Positions 27,474 through 36,280 of a DNA stretch of 64,000 nucleotides are shown here, in pieces. The notes beneath the pieces are model-generated. The model was not told the origin of the DNA. It did not search any database and was given only the letters and a program-made list of their open reading frames with translations. How positions within the stretch are numbered: position 1 is the first letter of the stretch; each line of letters begins with the position of its first letter. The stretch covers positions 62,001-126,000 of the forward strand of contig JAJPHT010000046.1 in assembly GCA_021325135.1 (NCBI GenBank), read 5' to 3'. Source of the stretch: Pseudomonadota bacterium (lineage in GTDB: Archaea > Thermoplasmatota > SW-10-69-26 > JACQPN01 > JAJPHT01). The translations under genes were made by a program, and so were the position numbers.

Positions 27474-28547
27474 TCAGGAATCGGCCGCCAGCGTCCCCGC
27501 GCTGAACGGGGCCTGGAGGAACAGCCAGTAGCCGTCGTCTCCGCCGTGGGTGTAGCAGGCGCCCGGGCCCCAGATGGTGGCCCACGCGCTGAGGCAGTCG
27601 TTCGAGTCCGTGCTGGGCGTGATGGCTCCGTCCACCTGGCAGGAGATGGTCGCGCCCGTCGTGGGGTCCGCGATGACCACGGGGCCCGCGGTGTCGTCAA
27701 CGCCGAAGGCGCCGGCCACCGCGAAGCCGGTGATGTCCGAGGCGATTCCGCTGGTGGAGTGCACATTCAGGCCGTAGCCGCAACCGTCGGCCGCGTCCCA
27801 CTGGTCGCTGCTGCCGAAGAAGCCCCCGGCGTCGCCCACGTCGTAGTCGCCGTCGAAGTCGCCGGGAGTGCCGTCGCCGTTGCAGTCCTGCACGTTGGAG
27901 TCGGCCACGCTCACCGGCGTCGTGCCGGGAGCCTCCGAGACCTTCGCGAGGAACGGGGGGCGGCCGGCGGGCCCGCCGTACGTGTGGATGGACTGGATCG
28001 CGTTGCAGCCGCCGTTGGGCGGAGGGGGGCTGCCGTGGACGTTGACGTCGCAGAAGACCCAGTAGTCCGCGCTGCCGGCCCCCACGAGCCCGCTCTCGTT
28101 GGCCACGCACGTCCACGGCGTGACCCCGTTGCCCGTGACGAAGGCGCTGTAGCCCGGGTCGGAGAAGGGGAGGGCGAGGGGTTGCGTGGCGGAGAGGGGG
28201 CCGCAGGCCGAGGTCACCGTGAGGACGCCGGCGCCGGCCGCGGCGTGATAGCCCCCGGCGTCGACCTCCGCGCAGTCCTCGGGGAGGGGGGAGCCGGAGG
28301 GCACGCAGGAGATGCCCGGGTCCGGGCTGGAGAGCGTCGCGCCCGAGGAGACGGCCGCATGGGTGTGGACGTCCACGCAGTCGTACCCCGCCGGGGCCGC
28401 CAGGAGGAAGACACCCTGGTTGGCGAAGCGGTGGATCGTCGCGTGGGCGGTGGGCGCGTCGCTGGCGGACGCGAAGGGTGTGAGGGCGCAGAAGGCCCCC
28501 AGCAGGATCAGCGGAACCAGCAAGGAAGGAAGGGCAAGGCGCGGCAT
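27474..28547 (-). CDS. Secreted cysteine-rich protein, paralogue 1
   Basis: 357 residues with a signal peptide (PRLALPSLLVPLILLGAF). The mature protein has paired cysteines and an Asp-rich loop DCNGDGTPGDFDGDYD that should bind calcium. The C-terminus reads GGDDGYWLFLQAPF. About half the residues match the adjacent gene at 28636-29700, including GYDCVDVHT, EVDAGGYHA, GVLTVTSACG and FGSSD, so the two are tandem duplicates. Function unknown; likely on or outside the cell. Start taken at the ATG immediately before the signal peptide. Confidence 0.78.
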   Translation of the reverse strand: MPRLALPSLLVPLILLGAFCALTPFASASDAPTAHATIHRFANQGVFLLAAPAGYDCVDVHTHAAVSSGATLSSPDPGISCVPSGSPLPEDCAEVDAGGYHAAAGAGVLTVTSACGPLSATQPLALPFSDPGYSAFVTGNGVTPWTCVANESGLVGAGSADYWVFCDVNVHGSPPPPNGGCNAIQSIHTYGGPAGRPPFLAKVSEAPGTTPVSVADSNVQDCNGDGTPGDFDGDYDVGDAGGFFGSSDQWDAADGCGYGLNVHSTSGIASDITGFAVAGAFGVDDTAGPVVIADPTTGATISCQVDGAITPSTDSNDCLSAWATIWGPGACYTHGGDDGYWLFLQAPFSAGTLAADS

Positions 28548-28635
28548 GCGGCTCCCACAGAAGTTACCCCCGGCCAATGCTTTTCTGGAGGAAACTTGTG
28601 GGAAACCACTAGCATATGGAGCCTTTTCCACGCGC

Positions 28636-29700
28636 TCACGTCGTCGCCGTCAGCGTCCCCGTGGTGAACGGGGGCTGCAGGAAGAGCCAGTAGCCGTCGT
28701 CGCCGCCGGAGGCGGGGCACGGGCCGGGGCTCCAGGTGCCGACCCACGCGTGGAGGCAGTCGCTGGCCGTGGTCATGGGCGTGATGCTGCCGTCGGTCTG
28801 GCACGAGACGGTCGCGCCGGTGTTGGGGTCCGTGACGACGCTGGGGCCGTTGGCGTCGTCGACGCCGTAGAAGCCGGCGACGACCGCTCCGCTGGAGTCC
28901 GAGGCCGTGCCCGTGGTGGCGTGGACGTTGAGGCCGTAGCCGCAGTTGTCCGTCACGTCCCACGCGTCGGACGAGCCGAAGAAGCCGCCCGCGTCGCCGG
29001 TGTCGTAGTCGCCGTCGAAGTCGCCGGGGATGGCATCGCCGTTGCAGTCGTCGAGGTTGGAGTCGCTCACGTGCACCGTCTGCGCGCCGGGCGCCGCGGC
29101 GGACTCCGAGAGAATCGGCGAGCGCGGGAAGAACGCGCCGTAGGTGTGCGTGGCCTGGGGGGCGAGGCACCCGCCCTGGGCGGGCTGCGGGATGGGGAGG
29201 TTCAGGTCGCAGAAGACCCAGTAGTCCGTCGCGTTGGGGGCGCTCAGGAGCGCGCTCTCGTCCGCGACGCACGTCCAGGGCGTCTCGCCGTTGCCCAGGA
29301 CGAACGTGCTGTGCCCGGGGTCGCTGAAGGGGAGGACGAGGGCCTGGGAGGCGCTCAGCGCGCCGCACGCGGAGGTCACGGTGAGGACGCCCGCGCCCGC
29401 GACGGCGTGATAGCCCCCCGCGTCGACCTCGCTGCACGTCTCGGGGCCCGCGGCGCCGGAGGGCGAGCACGAGACGCCGGGGCTGGGGCTCGCGAGGACG
29501 CTGCCGCGCGCCACGGGAGCGCCCGTGTGGACGTCCACGCAGTCGTAGCCCACGGGGGAGACCAGCAGGAGCGCGCCCGCGCTGGGGAAGTGGTGCATCG
29601 TGACGTGCGCCGCGGGCGCGGCCGTGGCGCCCGCCGGGGACGCGACCAGGGCGACGCTCGCGAGAAGGAGAAGGGCCGCCAGCGCGGAAGATCGGGTCAT
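28636..29700 (-). CDS. Secreted cysteine-rich protein, paralogue 2
   Basis: 354 residues, tandem paralogue of the gene downstream on this strand. The signal peptide SSALAALLLLASVALVAS is followed by the shared blocks VGYDCVDVHTG, DPGHSTFVLGNGETPWTC, DYWVFCDLN and the putative calcium loop DDCNGDAIPGDFDGDYDTGD, with the C-terminus GGDDGYWLFLQPPF. The N-terminal half pairs cysteines much as in paralogue 1. The 88-nt gap between the genes would allow a separate promoter. No enzyme motif seen. Confidence 0.78.
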   Translation of the reverse strand: MTRSSALAALLLLASVALVASPAGATAAPAAHVTMHHFPSAGALLLVSPVGYDCVDVHTGAPVARGSVLASPSPGVSCSPSGAAGPETCSEVDAGGYHAVAGAGVLTVTSACGALSASQALVLPFSDPGHSTFVLGNGETPWTCVADESALLSAPNATDYWVFCDLNLPIPQPAQGGCLAPQATHTYGAFFPRSPILSESAAAPGAQTVHVSDSNLDDCNGDAIPGDFDGDYDTGDAGGFFGSSDAWDVTDNCGYGLNVHATTGTASDSSGAVVAGFYGVDDANGPSVVTDPNTGATVSCQTDGSITPMTTASDCLHAWVGTWSPGPCPASGGDDGYWLFLQPPFTTGTLTATT

Positions 29701-29798
29701 GCGGGCGCCGCCAGCGCCAAGGGAAGGAAATGCCCTTGCGGAGGAATCGCGTGAAACGCGCCGAAAACGCCTTGCGTGCCGGGCCGGCATGGCCCTCC

Positions 29799-30491
29799 GT
29801 GAGCGCGTTCCGCTGGCTGGACCCGCCCCGCGTCGTCGGCCACCGGGGCAACCCCGCCGAGGCGACGGAGAACACCCTGGAGTCGTTCCGCCTCGCGCTG
29901 GAGGCCGGCGTGCGCGCGGTGGAGCTTGACGTGCGCATGACGCGCGACGGCGAGCTCGTGGTCCACCACGACGCGGAATTGGGCCGCGTCGTCCCGGGCG
30001 CGGGGCTCGTGGAGGAGCTTCGCCGCTCCGATATCCCCGAGGTCGTGCCCGGCCTCGCCGAGGTGCTCACGCGCCTGCCCTCCGACGTGCTCGTGGACGC
30101 GGAGATCAAGGCCGACGCCGCCAACGCGGAGGAGGTCCCCGCGCGCCTCGCTGCGCTGGTGGATGCGTGCGACGCGCGGGAGCGCGTGCTGGCGACGAGC
30201 TTCGCGCCGGAATTGGCCGACGCCTACGCCGCCCTCGCGCAGCGCCCCGGCGGCATGATCCTCCCCTTCCCGCCCGACGAGGAGATGCTCGCGGAGTGGC
30301 CGCGCCTGCCCTTCGTCATGATGGCCTCCGACGCCGCGATCCCCGAGGCGTTGGCGCTTGTGAGGAAGCGCGGCGGCGTGCCGTGCGTGTGGACGGTGAA
30401 CGACGCGCGCGAGGCGGAGGCGCTCCTCGCCGCCGGCGCGGCGTCCATCATCACGGACCGGCCGCGGTCGCTGGCGGCGCGTCTGCGCTGA
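29799..30491 (+). CDS. Glycerophosphodiester phosphodiesterase
   Basis: 230 residues, TIM-barrel GDPD. Motifs: VVGHRGNPAEATENTLESF with the catalytic His, VELDVRMTRDGELVVHHD with metal-binding Glu/Asp and the second catalytic His, VDAEIKAD, and WTVNDAREAEALLAAGA at the end of the barrel. It hydrolyses glycerophosphodiesters to glycerol-3-phosphate and an alcohol; in archaea the natural substrate (sn-1-phosphate lipids) is uncertain. No signal peptide. GTG start chosen because homology begins a few residues later. The 3' end overlaps the convergent exonuclease gene by 41 nt. Confidence 0.9.
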   Translation: MSAFRWLDPPRVVGHRGNPAEATENTLESFRLALEAGVRAVELDVRMTRDGELVVHHDAELGRVVPGAGLVEELRRSDIPEVVPGLAEVLTRLPSDVLVDAEIKADAANAEEVPARLAALVDACDARERVLATSFAPELADAYAALAQRPGGMILPFPPDEEMLAEWPRLPFVMMASDAAIPEALALVRKRGGVPCVWTVNDAREAEALLAAGAASIITDRPRSLAARLR

Positions 30492-31293
30492 GGCGCGTCT
30501 GCCGCGCGCCCGCCAGCGTCTGCGCGCTGAGGCGGTCCACCGCGAGGCGCGCCAGGGGCTCCAGGTTCGCGAAGTCCGCCACGTTGTACGCGACCAGGGT
30601 GCCCAGCGCGTCGGCGTCGCCGCGGTCGGCCCAGCGGCGCCACAGCTTCACCGCGTCCCACCCCGAGAGGCCCGCCAGGTGCCCGGTGCGGCCGAAGCCC
30701 AGCGTCTCCTCGATCTTCTTGAGGCCGCCGGTGAGGCCCACGCGGGCGCAGACGACGCGCAGGTCCACGTGGGGCGCCGCCGGGAGGGGCACGCCCTCGT
30801 TGGCCAGGACGGGGAGGTCGAAGGAGGCGCCGTTGAACGTGACGACGCAGGAGGCCCCCGCCAGCGCGCGGCCCACGGCCTCCGGCGTGTAGGGCTCGCC
30901 GCCCGCCGCCGCGACCTCCTCCGCGTCGCCGGAGCGCACGCGCCGCACAAACGCGCGGTCCTTGCCGCCGCGGCGCACGCCCACGACGGTGACGAGGTTG
31001 TCGCGGTCGCCCGTGGTCTCGATGTCCACGTAGGCCACGTCGTGGCCGAAGGCCTCGAAGCAGCGCCAGTGCTCGGGCTGCGGCAGGAGGCGCGCGAAGA
31101 ACTGCGGCTCGCGGCCCAGGCACGACTCGGCGACGGCGAGGATCTCGTCGTGCTGCGCCTTCACGCGGGGGCGGATGCCCTGCACGCGGGGAAGCTCGCG
31201 GTAGCTCGTCCACGAATCGACGCCCTTCTTCCAGAGGCGCGCCTCCCGGACGGGGCCGATGCCGGGCAGGAAGAGGAACGAGCGTGCGAGCAC
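30451..31293 (-). CDS. RNase H-like 3'-5' exonuclease domain protein (YprB-like)
   Basis: 280 residues. The N-terminal helix-hairpin-helix-like FLPGIGPVREARLWKKGV is followed by an RNase H-fold exonuclease: DVAYVDIETTGDRDNLVTVV (DxE), VVTFNGASFDLPVL, and VAYNVADFANLEPL with the last Asp. This pattern is typical of the YprB/RNase_H_2 family of predicted nucleic-acid exonucleases. GTG start, only 1 nt from the divergent NurA ATG. The 3' end overlaps GDPD. Confidence 0.8.
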   Translation of the reverse strand: MLARSFLFLPGIGPVREARLWKKGVDSWTSYRELPRVQGIRPRVKAQHDEILAVAESCLGREPQFFARLLPQPEHWRCFEAFGHDVAYVDIETTGDRDNLVTVVGVRRGGKDRAFVRRVRSGDAEEVAAAGGEPYTPEAVGRALAGASCVVTFNGASFDLPVLANEGVPLPAAPHVDLRVVCARVGLTGGLKKIEETLGFGRTGHLAGLSGWDAVKLWRRWADRGDADALGTLVAYNVADFANLEPLARLAVDRLSAQTLAGARQTRLSADAPPATAAGP

Positions 31294-31294
31294 G

Positions 31295-32311
31295 ATGCCG
31301 CAACGAGGGCGGGGGCTCCACCTGAAGCTTTCCCCAGTGGAGGGGCCCCGGGACTGGCGGCCTTACGTCCTCGCGCCCCTTTTCCGGCGCGTGGACGGCC
31401 TCTCCCACGTCGCGAAGCGCCTCGCGGACACGCTGGGGCGCCTCCCCCGCGAGACGCCCGCGCTGCGGGCGTTCGCCCCCGGCGAGGCGCCGCGCCGCGT
31501 CGTGGCGGTGGACGGCTCCAGCGTCGTCGTGGCCGAGGCGGGCGACCTCCTGGTGGGCGCGCACCGCGCGGCGCGCGTCGCGCTGGAGCGCGGCCAGCCG
31601 CGCCCCGCCGAGCCCCGCGCGCCCGAGGTCGTGCTGCTGACCCCCGACGACGCGCACCGCGTGGTGGGCGAGCGCCTGGGCTCGCCCGTGCCGCCCCTGG
31701 CGCCCGCCGAGGCGCTCCACGCCCTGCGCACGCTGGGCGAGCTGGCCGCCGCGCGCGACGCCCTCGCCACGCTGGACGCGGGCGACCTGCTCCTCCTGGA
31801 TGGCGCGCTGACGGGCACGCTGACGCTCCCCGTCGTGGACGCCCTGCTGGCGGAGGCCGCGAAGCGCCAGGTCGACGTGGTGGGCGTCTGCAAGTCCACG
31901 CGCCTGCGCTTGGGCGCCGCGCCCGCGCTTGCCGCCTGCCACCGCGCGGGGCGCTCCTTCGCGAGCCCCACGTGGATGGCGCCCCTGCCCCCCGCCCCCG
32001 CCGCCCGCGGCCGCGCCTGGGCCGCCCGCCTCTCGCCCGGCGAGGAGCGCGTCTTCCGCTTCGACGTGCAGGCGCGCGACGGCGACGACGCGCGCGTCCT
32101 CGCGGGCCTCGCCGCGCTGGCGGGGCACCCGGCGTACCCCGGCTACCCCAGCCCCCTGGCCATGGCGCACAACGCGGCGCTGATCCCCGAGGAGGAGAAG
32201 CGGCGCCTCCGCTCCCGCCTCGTGGATGCCATGCTCGACGCCGGCCTGGAGGCGCCCCTCGCAGAGGCGGCCTTCTTGGACTACCACGACGTGCTGGAGC
32301 TCGGAGCCTGA
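31295..32311 (+). CDS. nurA: NurA-domain nuclease
   Basis: 338 residues. NurA motifs: VVAVDGSS (first catalytic Asp), LLLLDGALTG (second acidic motif), GVCKSTRLR, and the C-terminal PLAMAHNAALI with the catalytic His. Archaeal NurA is a 5'-3' nuclease that works with the HerA helicase and Mre11-Rad50 in end resection. No HerA gene is in this window. The ATG at 31295 gives an N-terminus abutting the divergent exonuclease start; a GTG at 31337 is a possible later start. Confidence 0.85.
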   Translation: MPQRGRGLHLKLSPVEGPRDWRPYVLAPLFRRVDGLSHVAKRLADTLGRLPRETPALRAFAPGEAPRRVVAVDGSSVVVAEAGDLLVGAHRAARVALERGQPRPAEPRAPEVVLLTPDDAHRVVGERLGSPVPPLAPAEALHALRTLGELAAARDALATLDAGDLLLLDGALTGTLTLPVVDALLAEAAKRQVDVVGVCKSTRLRLGAAPALAACHRAGRSFASPTWMAPLPPAPAARGRAWAARLSPGEERVFRFDVQARDGDDARVLAGLAALAGHPAYPGYPSPLAMAHNAALIPEEEKRRLRSRLVDAMLDAGLEAPLAEAAFLDYHDVLELGA

Positions 32312-32312
32312 C

Positions 32313-32873
32313 ATGCCTAGCGCGGCCGTCCACGGCGCGATCCCCCTCCTCTTCCTCCTCGCGCTGCGCCGCCTCGACGCGCGGAAGATCTGGATCCTCT
32401 GGCCCCTCACGTTCCTGCCGGACCTGGACTACTTCCTGGGCTTCCACCGCGCGACGTTCACCAACGTCTTCGTGCTGATCCCCTTCCTCGCGCTTCTCGC
32501 CTGGTGGCTGTGCCCCGGCCACCGCGACTGGGCCAAGGCCGAGTGGGTCCTCATCGCGCTCGTGTATCTGGTGAGCCACATCGTCATGGACGCGCTCACC
32601 GGCGGCGTCGTGCTGTTCTACCCCGTGAGCGACTTCACCTACTGCTACACGGCGGAGATCGACATCGTGACCAAGACGAACACGCCCTACTTCGACGTGG
32701 GCCCCTGCAGCCACGAGGGGATCCCCCAGGTGACGCCGCTCTACCCCTGGCTCACCAACAACGACGCGGCGATGCTGGCCTTCCTCGTCCCCGCGGGCCT
32801 CCTGGCCGCCTCGTGGAACGCCTGGCGGCTCCTCCAGGCCCGCCGGGCATCGTCAGCCCCCGAGAACGAGTAG
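32313..32873 (+). CDS. DUF457/YdjM-like membrane protein
   Basis: 186 residues with about four hydrophobic segments. The N-terminal SAAVHGAIPLLFLLALRR, then FLPDLDYFLGFHR and VSHIVMDALTGG, give the His/Asp pattern of the DUF457 (LexA-regulated, membrane-bound metal-dependent hydrolase) family. The biochemical role of that family is unknown. Its ATG follows the nurA stop by 1 nt, indicating co-transcription. Confidence 0.75.
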   Translation: MPSAAVHGAIPLLFLLALRRLDARKIWILWPLTFLPDLDYFLGFHRATFTNVFVLIPFLALLAWWLCPGHRDWAKAEWVLIALVYLVSHIVMDALTGGVVLFYPVSDFTYCYTAEIDIVTKTNTPYFDVGPCSHEGIPQVTPLYPWLTNNDAAMLAFLVPAGLLAASWNAWRLLQARRASSAPENE

Positions 32874-33199
32874 GCTCCCGACCCGACGCTTGTCGTCAAG
32901 CGACGGTGGCGTCCACGACTCCCCTGAAACGTAGAAATAGACGGAAAAGCCACCCCTTCCCCGGAGCAGGGTCCCGCGAGTGCTGTGAACTCGCCGCTCT
33001 GACCGTATCCAAACCCTCCATGATGCGAAACGGGACCGGTTCGTCCCATAATCCGGTTCCTGGGGCCTTGCTCCGTCCCTCTCGCCCCAGCGCAGGCTGC
33101 GCGTGGTGGAGGTTTGTTGTGAGCCGAAGCGGCAATCGTTTTGCGCCCGCGGATCGTGCGAGACGAGGGCCCTTCGGGGCGCGTGCGAGGAGGACGAGC
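32874..33199. other. Intergenic region with hairpin
   Basis: 326 nt without a supported gene. Just after the DUF457 stop is the hairpin CGCTTG, loop TCGT, CAAGCG (32887-32902), a possible transcription terminator. The rest is less GC-rich than its surroundings and contains no start with a ribosome-binding site until 33200. No known RNA family recognised. Confidence 0.4.
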
Positions 33200-33409
33200 A
33201 TGGACGAGACGGGCGCGGGCCTGGAGCGGCTCGCGGAGGAGAAGCGCCGCCACTACGAGGACGCGCGCCGGGTGCTTGACGAGATGGCGGCCCTGGTGCA
33301 GGAGCACCTCCCGGTGCCCGCCGAGCTGGAGGCGAGGCTCCAGGCCAGCCTCCAGGCGCTTCGGGACGCCAACCGCCGCCTGGAGGGCGAGCGCCGGAGG
33401 AAGGCCTAG
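33200..33409 (+). CDS. Small coiled-coil protein
   Basis: 69 residues, almost entirely helical and charged (RLAEEKRRHYEDARRVLDEM, LEARLQASLQALRDANRRLE), with heptad-like spacing of Leu and Ala. A GAGGAGGA ribosome-binding site (33187-33194) precedes the ATG at good spacing, which supports translation. No cysteines or membrane segments. Function unknown; it may be a dimerising adaptor. Confidence 0.6.
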   Translation: MDETGAGLERLAEEKRRHYEDARRVLDEMAALVQEHLPVPAELEARLQASLQALRDANRRLEGERRRKA

Positions 33410-33601
33410 GCTGCTCCCGGCCCATGCGTCGCACGGGAAGCGCGCCCCGCGGGTGCTTTCGGGGATCCCCTGGGGATCAGGCCTAAGCCATGGAGCGCTT
33501 TGGACGGGACGACCAGGCCCCTTGGCGAGCACCGCGGGCCTTCGACGCGCAAACGCCGACGAGCCGCCTGCTTTTCCAGGCTGCCTGGCCAGGAAATCGC
33601 C

Positions 33602-34975
33602 ATGCAGCAGACCGAGAACCTCGCGCCCCACGTCCAGGACATCGCCCGGGCGCTTCAAAACCGCATGGAGCCCGACGCCATCGAGGACGAGCTTCGCCGC
33701 TACCTCGACTACGGAGTGCCCCTCGCCCAGGCCAAGAAGGACATCGTGCGCATGCACGGGGGCACCTTCGTCGCGGGCGAGAAGAAGCTCGCCGACGTGC
33801 TCCCCGACGAGCGCGGCATCGAGATCACCGCCCGCGTCCTCACGGTGAACCCCAAGGAGATCACCGTCAAGGGCCAGGCCAAGACCATCTTCTACGGCCT
33901 CCTCGCCGACGAGACCGCCAAGGTCCCCTACACGGCGTGGAAGCCCTTCGACAACCTCCAGAAGGGCGCCACGGTCCACGTGAAGAACGCCTCCGCCAAG
34001 AAGGCGTTCCGCGAGGCCGACCGCATCGAGATCAACCTGGGCGACTACACCACCGTGACGCCCAGCGACGCGCGCCTGGAGATCAAGGACGAGTTCCCCG
34101 CCCCCGAGGCGGGCGGAGCCCGCGTCAGCGCGGAGCACAAGCTTCGCGACCTGCGCGAAGGCCAGAGCAGCGTCACCGTCGTGGGCCGCGTGCTGGACCT
34201 GCGCGAGAAGACCATCAGCACGGCCAACGGCCAGAAGACCCTCGTGGAGGGCGAATTGGCCGACGAGACGGGCCGCGCGCCCTTCAGCGCGTGGGAGCCC
34301 GAGAAGCTCCCCGCCGAGATGAAGCAGAACAGCGTCGTGCGCGTCAAGGGCGCCTACGTGCGCTCCTTCCGCGGCATCCCCAACCTCAACTTCGGCCAGT
34401 ACGCCACCGTCGAGGTGCTGCCCGACCGCACGCTCCCCAACGCCGAGGAGCTTGACAAGCCCAAGCCGTTCCACCTGGGCGAGCTGGAGGCCGCCGGCGG
34501 CGGCCAGGGCGTCATGGTGGAGGGCGTCGTGCTGGAGGTCAAGAAGGGCAGCGGCCTCATCTTCCGCTGCGGCGCCGAAGGGTGCAACCGCGTGCTCCAG
34601 AAGATGGAGTGCCGCGTCCACGGCAAGCAGAAGGGCCAACCGGATCTTCGCATCAAGGCCGTCCTGGACGACGGCCACGGCGCGGCCACGTTCTTCGCCA
34701 ACCGCGAGGCGACGGAGAAGCTCCTGGGCAAGACGCTCGCGCAGTGCCAGGAGATGGCCCGCGACGCCATGACCATCGACGTCGTCTACGACGAGATCGT
34801 GCCCAAGCTCACCGCGCGCCGCGTCGTCCTCACGGGCAACGCCAGCCACGACGAGTACGGGCTCCAGATCCTCGCCGGCGACCTCGCCTTCGCGCCCGAG
34901 CGCGACGCCGAGGCGGAGGCCGAGAAGCTCTACGGCTCCATCGTCGAGATCCTCCAGGAGGTCGGTCCCCAGTGA
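33602..34975 (+). CDS. rpa1: Replication protein A, large subunit (OB folds + zinc finger)
   Basis: 457 residues. After an N-terminal helical segment (residues 1-60), three OB-fold domains follow: about 65-160 (ITARVLTVNPKEI), 175-275 (VTVVGRVLDLREKTI) and 290-450. The last contains a zinc finger with C and H ligands (FRCGAEGCN ... CRVHG), as in euryarchaeal RPA. It binds single-stranded DNA in replication and repair. The ATG is 192 nt after the coiled-coil gene. It overlaps the next gene by 4 nt (GTGA). Confidence 0.93.
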   Translation: MQQTENLAPHVQDIARALQNRMEPDAIEDELRRYLDYGVPLAQAKKDIVRMHGGTFVAGEKKLADVLPDERGIEITARVLTVNPKEITVKGQAKTIFYGLLADETAKVPYTAWKPFDNLQKGATVHVKNASAKKAFREADRIEINLGDYTTVTPSDARLEIKDEFPAPEAGGARVSAEHKLRDLREGQSSVTVVGRVLDLREKTISTANGQKTLVEGELADETGRAPFSAWEPEKLPAEMKQNSVVRVKGAYVRSFRGIPNLNFGQYATVEVLPDRTLPNAEELDKPKPFHLGELEAAGGGQGVMVEGVVLEVKKGSGLIFRCGAEGCNRVLQKMECRVHGKQKGQPDLRIKAVLDDGHGAATFFANREATEKLLGKTLAQCQEMARDAMTIDVVYDEIVPKLTARRVVLTGNASHDEYGLQILAGDLAFAPERDAEAEAEKLYGSIVEILQEVGPQ

Positions 34976-35943
34976 ACCCCGTCGCCAACGCCAACGAGGA
35001 GATGCAGGGCGAGGCCGGAGACGGCCGCGCCAAGCGCGAGGTCGCGCAGCGCGTCTTCGCCGCCGAGTTCAACGCCGCCGCGCACTCCTTCAAGGAGAGC
35101 GGCGACCGCAGCCCCACGTTCGTCGTCTCGCCCTTCGGCGCGAAGGTGAACCGCCTCTTCGCCGTGGGCGTGCTGACCAGCACCGAGAGCGTGGGCGCCA
35201 GCGGCGACCGCTACCGCGCGCAGGTCGTCGACCCCACCGGCGTGTTCAACGTCTACGCCGGCCAGTACGAGCCCGAGGCCACGGCGCAGCTCACCGAGAT
35301 CCGGCCCCCCGCCGTCGTCGCCATCGTGGGCAAGAGCCGCACCTACCAGCCCGAGAGCGGCGTGACCTACGTCAGCGTGCGCCCCGAGAGCATCCACGCC
35401 GTCGCCAAGGCCGACCGCGACGCGTGGATCCTGGACACGGCGCGCCACTCCATGCAGCGCCTCGACGCGCTGCGCGAGGCGCAGAAGATGGAGACGCCCA
35501 CCCCCAAGGCGCTGGAGGACCTGGGCTTCCCCAAGGACGTCGCCGAAGGCGTCTGCAAGGCCATCGAGCACTACGGCAAGGCCGACCTCGCCCGCTACGC
35601 GACGCTCATCCGCGACGCGCTGGAGAGCCTCCTCCCCGGCGGCGCCGAGAAGATGGGCGCCGTGCCCGAGTTCGCCCCCGCCGCGGCGTCCATGCCCGCG
35701 CCCAAGGCGGCCGCCCCCAAGGCCCCCGCGGCGCCGCCCAAGGCCGCGGCCAGCGCGAACGAGGACGTCGTCATGGCGCTCTGCGAGAAGCTGGACGACG
35801 GCAAGGGCGCGCCCTGGGAGGACGTCGTCGCCGAGGCCGCCAGGAAGGGCATCGGCGAGGCCGAGGTCGAGGAGTGCCTCAACGCCCTCATGGACAAGGG
35901 GCAGGTCTACGAGCCGGTCCTGGGCCGGCTCAAGAGGACGTGA
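34972..35943 (+). CDS. RPA-associated protein (COG3390-like)
   Basis: 323 residues with GTG start overlapping the rpa1 stop. The N-terminal half holds one OB fold (RSPTFVVSPFGAKVNRLFAV ... YRAQVVDPTGVFNVYAGQY). A helical region, a Pro/Ala/Lys linker and a C-terminal winged-helix-like segment (WEDVVAEAARKGIGEAEVEE) follow. This is the partner protein co-transcribed with RPA in halophilic and other euryarchaea. The stop codon is part of a TGATATCA octamer. Confidence 0.88.
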   Translation: MNPVANANEEMQGEAGDGRAKREVAQRVFAAEFNAAAHSFKESGDRSPTFVVSPFGAKVNRLFAVGVLTSTESVGASGDRYRAQVVDPTGVFNVYAGQYEPEATAQLTEIRPPAVVAIVGKSRTYQPESGVTYVSVRPESIHAVAKADRDAWILDTARHSMQRLDALREAQKMETPTPKALEDLGFPKDVAEGVCKAIEHYGKADLARYATLIRDALESLLPGGAEKMGAVPEFAPAAASMPAPKAAAPKAPAAPPKAAASANEDVVMALCEKLDDGKGAPWEDVVAEAARKGIGEAEVEECLNALMDKGQVYEPVLGRLKRT

Positions 35944-36003
35944 TATCACGGCGAAGCGTCCTCGCATGCCCCACGAGAGGCCCGGCGGGACCAGGCCGCG
36001 GCG

Positions 36004-36222
36004 CTAGGACGTGAGCCCGCCCCCGTAGGGGGGCTCCTCCTCGTCCTTGCGCAGCTGGAAGTCCTCGCGGGCCTTCACCGTGTAGAGGAAGCTCGCCAGC
36101 TGCACGGTGGCCTCCTGCTCCACCTTGCCGAACCGGCCCTCCAGCAGCGCGTAGGCCTCCTCGATGGCGTTCTCCACGGTGTAGCTCGGGGTCCGGCTGG
36201 ATTTGAATTTGGCAGGGGGCAT
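36004..36222 (-). CDS. Small helical protein, unknown function
   Basis: 72 residues starting ATG. The sequence begins basic (PPAKFKSSRTPSYTVENAI), continues with an amphipathic helical core (EEAYALLEGRFGKVEQEATV, LASFLYTVKARED) and ends acidic and Gly-rich. No family recognised. It has balanced composition unlike shadow frames, and probably forms a unit with the gene at 36281 on the same strand, 58 nt upstream. Confidence 0.5.
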   Translation of the reverse strand: MPPAKFKSSRTPSYTVENAIEEAYALLEGRFGKVEQEATVQLASFLYTVKAREDFQLRKDEEEPPYGGGLTS

Positions 36223-36280
36223 GGGCCTGCCCTTGCCGCGCCCTGGGAAGCGCCTTGTGGCCGGCTCGCCTGAGGCGCGC

